DNA from: DASUFI01 sp036274635
Lineage (GTDB): Bacteria > Planctomycetota > B15-G4
DNA: 7,243 bases
Direction of reading: 5' to 3'
Assembly: GCA_036274635.1 (NCBI GenBank)
Contig: DASUFI010000309.1
Span: 1-7,243 of the forward strand
Every line of letters begins with the position of its first letter. Position 1 is the stretch's first letter. Under the pieces are notes generated by a model. It was not told the DNA's origin. It saw nothing but the letters and a program-made list of their open reading frames with translations, and did not search any database. Shown in pieces: positions 1-6,250 of the stretch. The position numbers and the translations under genes are program-made.

Positions 1-162
1 GGGGTGCCGGGACGAATCGCTGGATGCGACCACCGGTCCCAGCGGTGCCGGGCTCGCCGACAACGCGCGTCGGCAGCTCCGTCCTTGCTGGCCGCGCCGC
101 TCGACCGGGTCGCGGCGATCGATAATCACCGACCGCGGGCCACCGATCCGTGTGGATGGACA

Positions 163-268
163 GCATCGGAAAGCGCGAGAAGCGTTTCGGGCCGACCTCT
201 GAGCGACCGGACATGTGCGTCCGGTCGCTCAGCGCGAGGCACGAGACGCTTCTCGCGCTTTCCGATGC
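163..268. repeat. Large near-perfect hairpin (50-nt arms, 6-nt loop) just past the VWA gene stop
   Basis: Arms 163-212 and 219-268 are reverse complements at 44 of 50 positions and flank the 6-nt loop ATGTGC (213-218). The outer 23 bp (163-185 with 246-268) and inner 13 bp (200-212 with 219-231) are perfect. Mismatches fall only in the middle, at pairs 186/245 (T-G), 190/241, 194/237, 195/236, 196/235 and 198/233; pairs 194/237 and 195/236 are tandem G-A/A-G. The structure starts 3 nt beyond the stop codon of the minus-strand HEAT/VWA gene, so it would be the 3' end of that transcript. A role in termination or 3'-end protection is inferred. No T-run follows on the minus-strand side, so it is not a textbook Rho-independent terminator. 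It could instead be a REP- or MITE-like palindrome; no coding capacity is visible. Confidence 0.85.
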
Positions 269-271
269 GCC

Positions 272-1861
272 CTAGCCGCCGATCTTGACGAAGACGCCGT
301 GATTCTCGCGCGCCATCTTCTCGAAGTCCTCGCCACCGAACTCGCCCACGTAGATCACGTGGATCTGGACGCCGCGGTACTGGTTCACGCGCTGGACCTC
401 GCGGCGGATCTCGTACATGTCCACGGTCTTGCCCACGGTGGGCTCGCCGTCGGTGAGGAAGAAGACCGTGTCGTAGGTGTTCTTGGGCTTGTCAGTCACG
501 AAGCCCTCGGAGCGCGGCTTGCCGTAGTCCTCGGCGTTCTCGCCCAGGGCGTCCATGAGGGCCAGGTAGGTGTTGGTGGCGCCGTCCTGGGACTTCTCCA
601 CCTTCATGCCGGTGGCCACCTCGAAGGTGGTGCCGCCCTTGGTCAGGCCCAGCGGCTGCAGCTTGCGCACCCACTCCGTGGCGGCGTCCTTGTTCAGGAT
701 GTTGGCGCGCACGGGGTCCTTCTTCCAGGGCCTCACGTCGGTGGCGAAGGCGAAGATGTTGAAGGACGTCGTCTCGGGCAGGTCGGCGATGGTGGCGGCC
801 AGCTCCTCCTTGACGATGGCGAGGCGCTGCAGCGAGGGGTAGGTGCGGCCCGTGACCTTGAGGCGCTCGGCGTCGCCGAAGGGGATGTCCATGCTGCCCG
901 AGACGTCGATGACGAAGAGCATGCTCTCGGACGCGGTCGTGATGGTGAGGAACTGCTTGTCGCCGGCGGCCTTGGCCACGGCCATCTGCGTGTGGCCCTC
1001 GCTCTTGGCCTTCTCCAGCGCGGCGGCGACCTTGGCCGGGTCGGGCATCACGAAGGTGGATTCCTTGTCGTCCCACCACTTGCGCCAGGCCGCGGGGTCG
1101 GAGCCGAGGTTCCAGGTGGTGCAGGTCTTGAGCGCGACGAGCGCATCGCCGCGCAGGCGGCCGTCCTCCTTCTCGACGCGGTCGATGAGGCCGCGCACGC
1201 CGGCCTTGAGGCGCAGCGTGACCACGGCCTGGATGGCCCGCGCCCGCACGCGCCAGTCGGGGTGCTCGAGCGCCGCCACCACCGCCGCCTGCGCGCCCTC
1301 GGCCGAGCCGATGGCCGCCAGCGCGTCCAGCGCCGCCAGCGCCAGCGCGCCGTCGGGGTCGGAGACCATGGTGCTGAGCGCCGGGCAGGCGGCCGGGTTC
1401 TTGAGGTTGCCCAGGGACGTGATGGCCGCCAGCTTGATGCCCATGTCCTTGTCGGACAGCGCCGCGGCGCAGGGCTCGTAGGCGAAGGGCTGCTGCATCG
1501 TGCCCAGCGCCTCGATCGCGGCCGCGCGCAGCAGCGTCTTGCGCGAGTTCTTGTGATCGCCCAGCACGTCGTCCACGAGCCAGCGCGCCACGTCGTCGCG
1601 GTGGTAGCCGCCCAGCACCTCGATGGCCGCCCGGCGCACGCCGAAGTCCGAGTCCTCGAGCGCCGGGGCCAGCGCCTGCGCAGCGTCCAGCGAGTTCATG
1701 CCCTTGAGCACCAGCACCGCCTCGTAGCGCTCGCGCGGCAGCTCGGCCTTGGCGTAGAAGCGCTTGAAGTTGGCGATGGTCTCGGCGGTGTCGTCGTAAG
1801 CGGCCGCGGGGAGCAGGCAGGCCAGGACGACGATCAGCAGCAGGGGGCGCGCGGATCGCAT
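272..1861 (-). CDS. Secreted HEAT-repeat/VWA-domain protein
   Basis: A 529-residue protein, complete, ATG to TAG. Residues 1-21 form a signal peptide (basic start, hydrophobic PLLLIVVLACLLP, AAA before the likely cleavage). Cys15 lies in a weak lipobox-like VLAC, but the hydrophobic stretch continues past it, so signal peptidase I is more likely. Residues about 42-250 are five or six HEAT-like helical repeats (for example 74-84 VRRAAIEVLGG and 204-214 RVRARAIQAVV), followed by a Trp-rich AAWRKWW stretch at 258-264. Residues about 313-529 form a VWA domain with an intact metal-ion-dependent adhesion site: D319-x-S321-x-S323, T429 and D471 in LTDGEP. VWA domains with this site bind partners through a divalent metal, and HEAT repeats are protein-binding scaffolds, so a periplasmic or surface protein-interaction role is inferred. 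The partner is unknown. The gene is transcribed away from the kinase operon and followed by the large hairpin. Confidence 0.92.
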   Translation of the reverse strand: MRSARPLLLIVVLACLLPAAAYDDTAETIANFKRFYAKAELPRERYEAVLVLKGMNSLDAAQALAPALEDSDFGVRRAAIEVLGGYHRDDVARWLVDDVLGDHKNSRKTLLRAAAIEALGTMQQPFAYEPCAAALSDKDMGIKLAAITSLGNLKNPAACPALSTMVSDPDGALALAALDALAAIGSAEGAQAAVVAALEHPDWRVRARAIQAVVTLRLKAGVRGLIDRVEKEDGRLRGDALVALKTCTTWNLGSDPAAWRKWWDDKESTFVMPDPAKVAAALEKAKSEGHTQMAVAKAAGDKQFLTITTASESMLFVIDVSGSMDIPFGDAERLKVTGRTYPSLQRLAIVKEELAATIADLPETTSFNIFAFATDVRPWKKDPVRANILNKDAATEWVRKLQPLGLTKGGTTFEVATGMKVEKSQDGATNTYLALMDALGENAEDYGKPRSEGFVTDKPKNTYDTVFFLTDGEPTVGKTVDMYEIRREVQRVNQYRGVQIHVIYVGEFGGEDFEKMARENHGVFVKIGG

Positions 1862-1867
1862 CCCGTC

Positions 1868-1873
1868 ATGATA
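1868..1873 (-). promoter_or_regulatory. Candidate -10 element of the HEAT/VWA gene, leaderless type
   Basis: Read on the minus strand the hexamer is TATCAT, five of six matches to the sigma-70 -10 consensus and a conspicuous AT-rich patch in very GC-rich DNA. Only 6 nt (GACGGG) separate it from the ATG at 1861, so a normal start site 7 nt downstream would fall on the A of the start codon and give a leaderless mRNA. The expected -35 position (about 1891-1896) reads TTTCCC, a weak match. A Shine-Dalgarno-like GGAGG just upstream offers a competing reading. Confidence 0.4.
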
Positions 1874-1875
1874 GT

Positions 1876-1880
1876 CCTCC
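1876..1880 (-). promoter_or_regulatory. Shine-Dalgarno-like GGAGG placed for an out-of-frame ATG at 1869
   Basis: On the minus strand GGAGG is 6 nt before an ATG at 1869, ideal spacing. It is 14 nt before the ATG at 1861, which starts the signal peptide and is too far for normal use. The 1869 ATG opens an 11-codon frame, MTGCDPRAPCC, ending in TGA at 1836-1834, after the main start codon. It could be a short upstream ORF that couples to or limits translation of the VWA gene. It could also be chance, since if the TATCAT at 1868-1873 is the real -10 this sequence would not be transcribed. Confidence 0.25.
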
Positions 1881-1910
1881 CGGCGCGAGCGGGAAACCGC
1901 CCGGTGCGAC

Positions 1911-1919
1911 TGCTAGTCT
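1911..1919 (+). promoter_or_regulatory. Candidate extended -10 element of the sugar-kinase operon, leaderless type
   Basis: TGCTAGTCT has a TGn extension followed by TAGTCT, which keeps the key first T, second A and last T of the -10 consensus. It lies 8 nt before the ATG at 1928, so the transcript would start at or within about two bases of the start codon. No Shine-Dalgarno sequence lies between it and the ATG, which fits a leaderless mRNA. The expected -35 region (about 1891-1896, GGGAAA) is poor, as is common for extended -10 promoters. It is the only candidate promoter seen for the three-gene operon. Confidence 0.4.
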
Positions 1920-1927
1920 CGGCACGG

Positions 1928-2827
1928 ATGCAGCTCGCGCCCTCCGCCGACGACAAGCCGCTGGCCTGCGACGAGAGCCATTGGCTGCCCGTCGAGGCCA
2001 GCACGCGCCGCTACGCCCGCCTGCTGCGCCTGCACCGCTACGACCTGGCGAGCGCCGTGGTGATGCTCTTCCCGCGCGGCACGCTGCCGGCGGAGGTGGA
2101 GCGCGTCGAGCGCAGCACGCGGCTGCTGGGAGAGGCCGGCGTGCCCGTCCCCGCCGTGTACGACAGCGACGCGCGCCGCGGCTGGATCCTGCAGGAGGAC
2201 CTGGGCGACGTCTCGCTGGCCGTCGCGCTGGAGGCCGGCCAGGCCGCCGAGCCGTTATACGAGGAGGCGCTCGCCATCCTGCCGCGCGTGGCGGCGCTGC
2301 GCGCGCTGGACACCTCGCCCCGCCCGGCGCTGGACGCCGAGCGGCTGCGACGTGAGCTCGAGATGTTCGCCACGTCCGCCCTCGCGCTGGATGGCCCGCC
2401 CGGCGCGGGTCTGTCCGCCGACCTCGCGCGTCTCGTGGAGGCCTGCGGCGCCTCGCCGGTGGTCCTGTGCCACCGCGACTACCACGCCCGCAACCTCATG
2501 CTGCACGGCGGCCGCGTGCGCGTCATCGACCACCAGGATGCGCTGCCCGGGCCGGCCGCCTACGACGCCGTCTCGCTGGCCTACGACCCGTACGTCGGGC
2601 TGCCCGACGCGCTGCGGGACCGGCTCGCCGGCGCACCGCCGGATCGCGCGGCCGTCGCCGTCCAGCGGCTGTGCAAGGCCATCGGCACCTACGCCAGCAA
2701 GGGCGGCGCGTGGCGCCGCTGGATCCCGCCCGCCGCACGCCAGGCGCGCCGGCTGCTGCGCGAGGTGCAGCCCGCGCTCCCCGTCCTCGACGCGGCGCTC
2801 GCGCCGCTGGCGCTGGGCGCCGCGTGA
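1928..2827 (+). CDS. amgK: AmgK-like aminoglycoside-phosphotransferase-fold sugar kinase
   Basis: A 299-residue cytoplasmic protein of the COG3178 branch of the APH/choline-kinase fold, a usual length for the family. The N-terminal ASTRRYARL (24-32) corresponds to the family's SxRRYxR nucleotide-binding loop. The catalytic loop is HRDYHARNLM (182-191), with D184 the likely base and N189 a metal ligand. It is followed by IDHQDALPGPAAYDAVSL (200-217), where D201 is the DFG-type metal-binding Asp and the QDAxxGPxxYDxxSL pattern is a hallmark of AmgK relatives. AmgK phosphorylates the anomeric hydroxyl of MurNAc or GlcNAc in peptidoglycan recycling. Family membership is secure; the exact sugar is inferred. 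The start at 1928 is the first ATG giving a normal N-terminus, and the open frame continuing upstream is antisense to the VWA gene. Its TGA overlaps the next gene's GTG by 4 nt, coupling kinase and nucleotidyltransferase as in the amgK-murU pair of Pseudomonas. Confidence 0.82.
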   Translation: MQLAPSADDKPLACDESHWLPVEASTRRYARLLRLHRYDLASAVVMLFPRGTLPAEVERVERSTRLLGEAGVPVPAVYDSDARRGWILQEDLGDVSLAVALEAGQAAEPLYEEALAILPRVAALRALDTSPRPALDAERLRRELEMFATSALALDGPPGAGLSADLARLVEACGASPVVLCHRDYHARNLMLHGGRVRVIDHQDALPGPAAYDAVSLAYDPYVGLPDALRDRLAGAPPDRAAVAVQRLCKAIGTYASKGGAWRRWIPPAARQARRLLREVQPALPVLDAALAPLALGAA

Positions 2828-3789
2828 GTGTGCCGCGGCAGGCGCTGGTGCTGTGCGCCGGCGAGGGCCGGCGGCTCGCGCCCCTCACCGACCACTGTCC
2901 CAAGCCGCTGCTGCCCCTGCTCAACGTGCCGCTGCTGGCGCACGTGCTGCGACACCTCGCGCGCGCGGGCGTGCAGCGCGTGGCCCTCAACGCCTGGCAT
3001 CTCGCCCCGCAGCTGCGCGCCTTCGCGGCCGCCCGGCCCGAGCCGGCGCTCGAGCTGCACGTGCGCGTCGAGCCGCGCCTGCTCGGCACGGGTGGCGCCC
3101 TCGCCAACCTGCGCGACTGGATCGCGGACGAGCCGCTGCTCGTGCTGGCCGGCGACATCCTGGCCGACTTCGACCTTGCCGCCCTGCTCGCGCGCCACCA
3201 GGCGGCGGGCGCGGAGGCCACCATGGCCCTCGCCCCGCGCGCCGACGTGCGGGCCTTCGGCGCCGTCGAGATCGACGACGCGGGCCGCATCACGGACATC
3301 GTGGGCGCCCTGCGCCGTCCCGGCACGCGCGCCTGCGTGAACGCCAGCGCGCACGTGCTCGAGCCGCGCTTCCTCGCGCGCCTGCCGGCGGGCCCGAGCT
3401 GCCTCGTGCGCCAGGGCTACCTTCAGGCGCTGGCCGCCGGCGCGATCTGCGCGGGCCGGGTGCACGCAGGCGCGTGGGCCGAGCTGGGCACGCCCGCCGC
3501 GCTGCTGGCCGCCCAGCGCGCGGCGCTGCGCGGCGAGCTGCCGGTGGACCCGGACCTGCTGGCCGCGGGCGGCCGGCGCGACGGGAGCGAGTCGCTGGTG
3601 CACCCCGACGCGGACGTGGCCGCCGACGCGCGCCTGCTCGACGGCACGGTGGTCGGCCCCGGCGCCCACGTCGGCCGCGGCGCGCAGCTCTCCGGCTGCC
3701 TGCTGCTGCCGGGCGCGCGCGTCCCCGCCGGCGTCACGCTGCGCGAGCGCATCCTGGCGGCGGAGGCCGTCCCGGCGGAGGCGCGATGA
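2824..3789 (+). CDS. Sugar-1-phosphate nucleotidyltransferase (MurU/GlmU/mannose-1-P guanylyltransferase type) with short beta-helix tail
   Basis: A 321-residue protein starting at the GTG inside the GTGA overlap with the kinase stop; GTG 2830 is the alternative start. The Rossmann-like NTP-transferase domain (about 6-240) has the signature CAGEGRRLAPLTDHCPKP (11-28), with K27 the conserved lysine. LLGTGGALANL (86-96) and AGD (109-111), with D111 the likely metal ligand, follow. The usual W-x-D-x-GTP motif reads WAELGTP (218-224), with Glu220 in place of Asp. Residues about 257-312 are hexapeptide-like repeats (HPDADV, GPGAHV, GRGAQL), a short left-handed beta-helix of the kind seen in COG1208 enzymes. 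Pseudomonas MurU, about 223 residues, lacks it. The likely reaction is NTP plus sugar-1-phosphate to NDP-sugar plus PPi, using the neighbouring kinase's product. UDP-MurNAc synthesis is plausible, but a hexose or GDP-mannose product cannot be excluded. Confidence 0.85.
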   Translation: MSVPRQALVLCAGEGRRLAPLTDHCPKPLLPLLNVPLLAHVLRHLARAGVQRVALNAWHLAPQLRAFAAARPEPALELHVRVEPRLLGTGGALANLRDWIADEPLLVLAGDILADFDLAALLARHQAAGAEATMALAPRADVRAFGAVEIDDAGRITDIVGALRRPGTRACVNASAHVLEPRFLARLPAGPSCLVRQGYLQALAAGAICAGRVHAGAWAELGTPAALLAAQRAALRGELPVDPDLLAAGGRRDGSESLVHPDADVAADARLLDGTVVGPGAHVGRGAQLSGCLLLPGARVPAGVTLRERILAAEAVPAEAR

Positions 3790-4445
3790 GCGGCCCGCGC
3801 ATCCTGCTCGCCGTGCTCGTCCTGGCGGGCGTCCTGCTGTGGCTGGCCCTCAGCCGCGCCGGCGACAGCGACCTGGACCGCGGCCTCGACGAGACGCAGA
3901 CGGCGCTCTCGGCCGTCGAGTCCGAGCTGGCCGCGCTCGATCCCAACTATCAGGCCCTGCGCGCGCAGGGTCTCGTGCTCGGGCTGCGCGAGCAGCACGA
4001 CCGCGTGGTCATGCTGCTGGCCCAGCACAAGGACCGGCGCGTCCAGGTGCGCACCGATCCCTCCATCGACACGCGCCAGCGCCTGCCGCTGCTGCGCGAG
4101 CTGGTGGACCAGATCGACGAGACGCTGGCCATGGCCGTCACGCTGCACCGCACCGTGGACGCCCTCGTCGACTTCCGCAGGGACGCGGCGCCGCTGATGA
4201 CCGAGGCGCGCAAGCTGCGCGACGCCCTCGAGGCGGTGACGGCACCCGACACCGCCTGGGGCGACCGCCGCTCGACGCTGGCCGGCAGCCTCGCCGACCT
4301 GGACCAGCGCCTCGCCACCGCCGACCACATGCTGCGCGACAACCCGGAGCAGGGCCGCAAGCTGGGCGAGAAGGCCATGGCCGACCTGCGCACCCTGATG
4401 GACGAGCAGCGCCAGCTTCTGGCGAGCGCAGGCGGCGGGAACTAG
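3786..4445 (+). CDS. Small membrane-anchored helical protein, function unknown
   Basis: A 219-residue protein starting at the ATG of an ATGA overlap with the nucleotidyltransferase stop. Residues 6-22 (ILLAVLVLAGVLLWLAL) form one N-terminal transmembrane segment or uncleaved signal anchor. The rest is charged, rich in Leu, Ala, Glu, Asp, Arg and Gln, and almost lacks Gly and Pro between 30 and 165. This fits long alpha-helices or coiled coil (LDETQTALSAVESELAAL at 33-50; LLRELVDQIDETLAMAVTLH further on). With Arg5 before the helix and Arg24 plus acidic residues after it, topology is ambiguous, but a periplasmic helical domain is likely. I recognise no enzyme motif or named family. Position as third gene of the kinase/nucleotidyltransferase operon suggests an envelope-related job. 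Its TAG stop lies in the CTAG shared with the convergent gene. Confidence 0.8.
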   Translation: MSGPRILLAVLVLAGVLLWLALSRAGDSDLDRGLDETQTALSAVESELAALDPNYQALRAQGLVLGLREQHDRVVMLLAQHKDRRVQVRTDPSIDTRQRLPLLRELVDQIDETLAMAVTLHRTVDALVDFRRDAAPLMTEARKLRDALEAVTAPDTAWGDRRSTLAGSLADLDQRLATADHMLRDNPEQGRKLGEKAMADLRTLMDEQRQLLASAGGGN

Positions 4446-6250
4446 GGGCCCGGCAGCGACTCGCGGAGGTCGGGGCTGTCGGGCCACGCGGCGCGCAGGG
4501 CGTCGGCGGCCGCGGCGGCCTCGGCGGCGCGCGACAGGGTGCGCAGCGCGCGCAGCTGCACCGTGAGCAGCTCCACGTCCCGCGGCCGGCGGCGCAGCGG
4601 CCCGGTCACGCGCGCCAGCGCCGCCGACGCGTCGCCGGCGTGCAGGTCCGCGAGGGCCCGCAGCGCGAGGGCGTGCGGGTCGTCGGGCGCGAGGGCCAGC
4701 GCGGCGTCCAGAGCGGCCCTCGCATCGGCGCCGTTGCCGCCGCGTGCGACGGCGCGCGCCAGCATGGCTGTGCCGAGCTCGACCAGCAGCTCGGGCGAGC
4801 CCTGCAGCGCGCAGGCGCGCTGCAGCGCCGCGACGGCTTCGTCGTGCCGCCCGAGGGCCCCCAGCGCACGGCTGCGCAGCAGCAGCAGCTCGGAGATGGC
4901 TGCGTCGGGCGGCGCCGCGGCGTCGAGCAGCTGCAGGGCCGCGTCCGGGCGGCCCGCGACCAGCTCCGTGTTGGCGCGGTCGAGCGCGACGATCAGGTCC
5001 AGCTGCTCGCGCGGATCGGGCCGCGGGCCGTCCGAGGCGGCCGGTGCGCGCGCGCCGGTGTAGCCCAGGGCGCGCAGCGTCGCGTCGTCCAGCAGCGGCT
5101 CGGCCTCGCGCGGCGGCTGCGGCGAGCGGGCCAGCGCCACCAGCGGGTCACCCTCGGCCGGCGCGCCGCGCAGCTCGCCCGGGTCGGCGGAGAGGTCGAA
5201 GCGCATCCAGCCGGGCGGCTGGCTCTCGGGCGCCCCCACCACCTTGGCCGCGTCGCGCCGCACGCCCACCAGCGGCGAGAAGCCGTAGTAGAACCACGGC
5301 GCGCGGGTCTCGAGCGGCAGGGCGCGGCCCGGGCGTGGCTCGACCACCGAGGTGCCGTCGAGGTCCGGCTGCGCGGGCAGGCCGAGCATCTCCGCCAGCG
5401 TGGGCTCCACGTCCAGCAGCGAGACGACGTCCTCGCGCACCTCGCCGGCCCGCGCGAACGGGCGGGCGGCGCCGCCGCGCAGCCAGCTGAGCACGAGCGG
5501 CACGTGCAGCGTGGCCTCGTGCAGCAGCAGGCCGTGCGTCTCCTCGCCGTGCTCGCCGAGGCCCTCGCCGTGGTCCGCGACCACCACCACCAGCACCTCG
5601 CCCGGCGCGCGCGAGGCCACGCCGTCGAGCAGGCGGCCCAGCTGCGCGTCCGCGAAGCGCACCTCGTCCAGGTAGGCCGCGCGGTCCGTGCCCGTCGCGC
5701 CGCCCGGCGCCGCGTAGGGTGCGTGCGGATCGAACAGGTGCACCCAGGCGAAGAAGGGCGGATGTGTCCAGCCGTCCCAGGCCAGCGCGGCGTCCACGGT
5801 GCGGTCGCCGCGGCGCTCGGTCGGCTCGGGCGGGCCGCCGGGGACCAGCAGGTCGTCGTCGTAGCGCTCGAAGCCGGGCGCGAGGCCGAGCCGCGCGTCG
5901 AGCACGCGCGCGCTGACGAAGGCCGCCGTGCGGTAGCCGCGCGCCGCGAGCTGCTGGGCCAGCGTGGGCACGGGCAGCGGCGCGCCGGCGCCGTTGATGG
6001 TGAGGCCGTGGCGGGCCGGGCGCAGGCCCGTGAGCAGCGAGGCGTGCGCGGGCAGCGTGAGCGGCGTCACGGTCGTGGCGTGCTCGAAGCGCGTGCCGCG
6101 GGCCGCCAGCTCCACGAGGCGCGGCGTCGTCCCGGGCGAGACGGCGTCCGCGCGCAGCGTGTCGATGCTGACCAGCAGCAGCGACGGCGGCGGCTCGCGG
6201 CCGCAGGCGGCGGCGGCCGCGGCCAGCAGCAGCGCGGTCAGGCGCCTCAC
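4442..6250 (-). CDS. Sulfatase-fold (alkaline phosphatase superfamily) lipoprotein with C-terminal TPR repeats
   Basis: A 602-residue protein from the GTG inside the GTGA overlap with the selB stop. This start gives a lipoprotein signal peptide: VRRLTALLLAAAAAAC with lipid-carrying Cys16. The frame is open upstream within selB, but that part is Arg/Pro-rich antisense-like sequence. The sulfatase fold begins at 24 with LLLVSIDTLRAD (D30, T31 metal site). The catalytic segment TLPAHASLLTG (65-75) aligns with the sulfatase CxPxRxxLLTG signature, with Thr65 for the formylglycine Cys/Ser and His69 for Arg. HLFDPHAPY and ADHGEGLGEHG (D226, H227) complete the metal site. After LRALGYTG the last 190 residues or so are Ala/Leu-rich TPR-like helical repeats. 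Thr at the nucleophile position suggests a phosphodiesterase, phosphatase or transferase rather than a sulfatase. It is probably anchored in the outer membrane facing the periplasm; the substrate is unknown. Confidence 0.85.
   Translation of the reverse strand: MRRLTALLLAAAAAACGREPPPSLLLVSIDTLRADAVSPGTTPRLVELAARGTRFEHATTVTPLTLPAHASLLTGLRPARHGLTINGAGAPLPVPTLAQQLAARGYRTAAFVSARVLDARLGLAPGFERYDDDLLVPGGPPEPTERRGDRTVDAALAWDGWTHPPFFAWVHLFDPHAPYAAPGGATGTDRAAYLDEVRFADAQLGRLLDGVASRAPGEVLVVVVADHGEGLGEHGEETHGLLLHEATLHVPLVLSWLRGGAARPFARAGEVREDVVSLLDVEPTLAEMLGLPAQPDLDGTSVVEPRPGRALPLETRAPWFYYGFSPLVGVRRDAAKVVGAPESQPPGWMRFDLSADPGELRGAPAEGDPLVALARSPQPPREAEPLLDDATLRALGYTGARAPAASDGPRPDPREQLDLIVALDRANTELVAGRPDAALQLLDAAAPPDAAISELLLLRSRALGALGRHDEAVAALQRACALQGSPELLVELGTAMLARAVARGGNGADARAALDAALALAPDDPHALALRALADLHAGDASAALARVTGPLRRRPRDVELLTVQLRALRTLSRAAEAAAAADALRAAWPDSPDLRESLPGP

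Noticed and set aside
163..268. The large hairpin as a SECIS element for SelB
   Set aside because: Bacterial SECIS hairpins lie immediately after an in-frame UGA within a coding region. This one follows a TAG stop codon in non-coding DNA and is far longer than a typical SECIS.
4..288. A 94-codon plus-strand frame at the left edge
   Set aside because: It is Arg/Ser-rich with no motif, runs straight through both arms of the large hairpin and overlaps the end of the VWA gene. The rest of 1-162 shows no convincing gene, tRNA or repeat on either strand.
215..2827. An 870-codon plus-strand open frame running across the VWA gene and into the kinase
   Set aside because: Only the part from 1928 on is a real protein (AmgK-like). 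The first 571 codons are antisense to the VWA gene, with His/Val/Leu/Arg-rich low-information sequence typical of high-GC antisense frames lacking stops.
2523..3669. Minus-strand open frames opposite the kinase and nucleotidyltransferase
   Set aside because: They are shadows of genes with clear catalytic motifs on the plus strand, and their translations are Arg/Ala/Gly-rich with no family signature.
2824..3789. The nucleotidyltransferase as GlmU
   Set aside because: GlmU is about 450 residues with a long acetyltransferase beta-helix. Here the tail is only a few hexapeptide turns, too short for that second activity.
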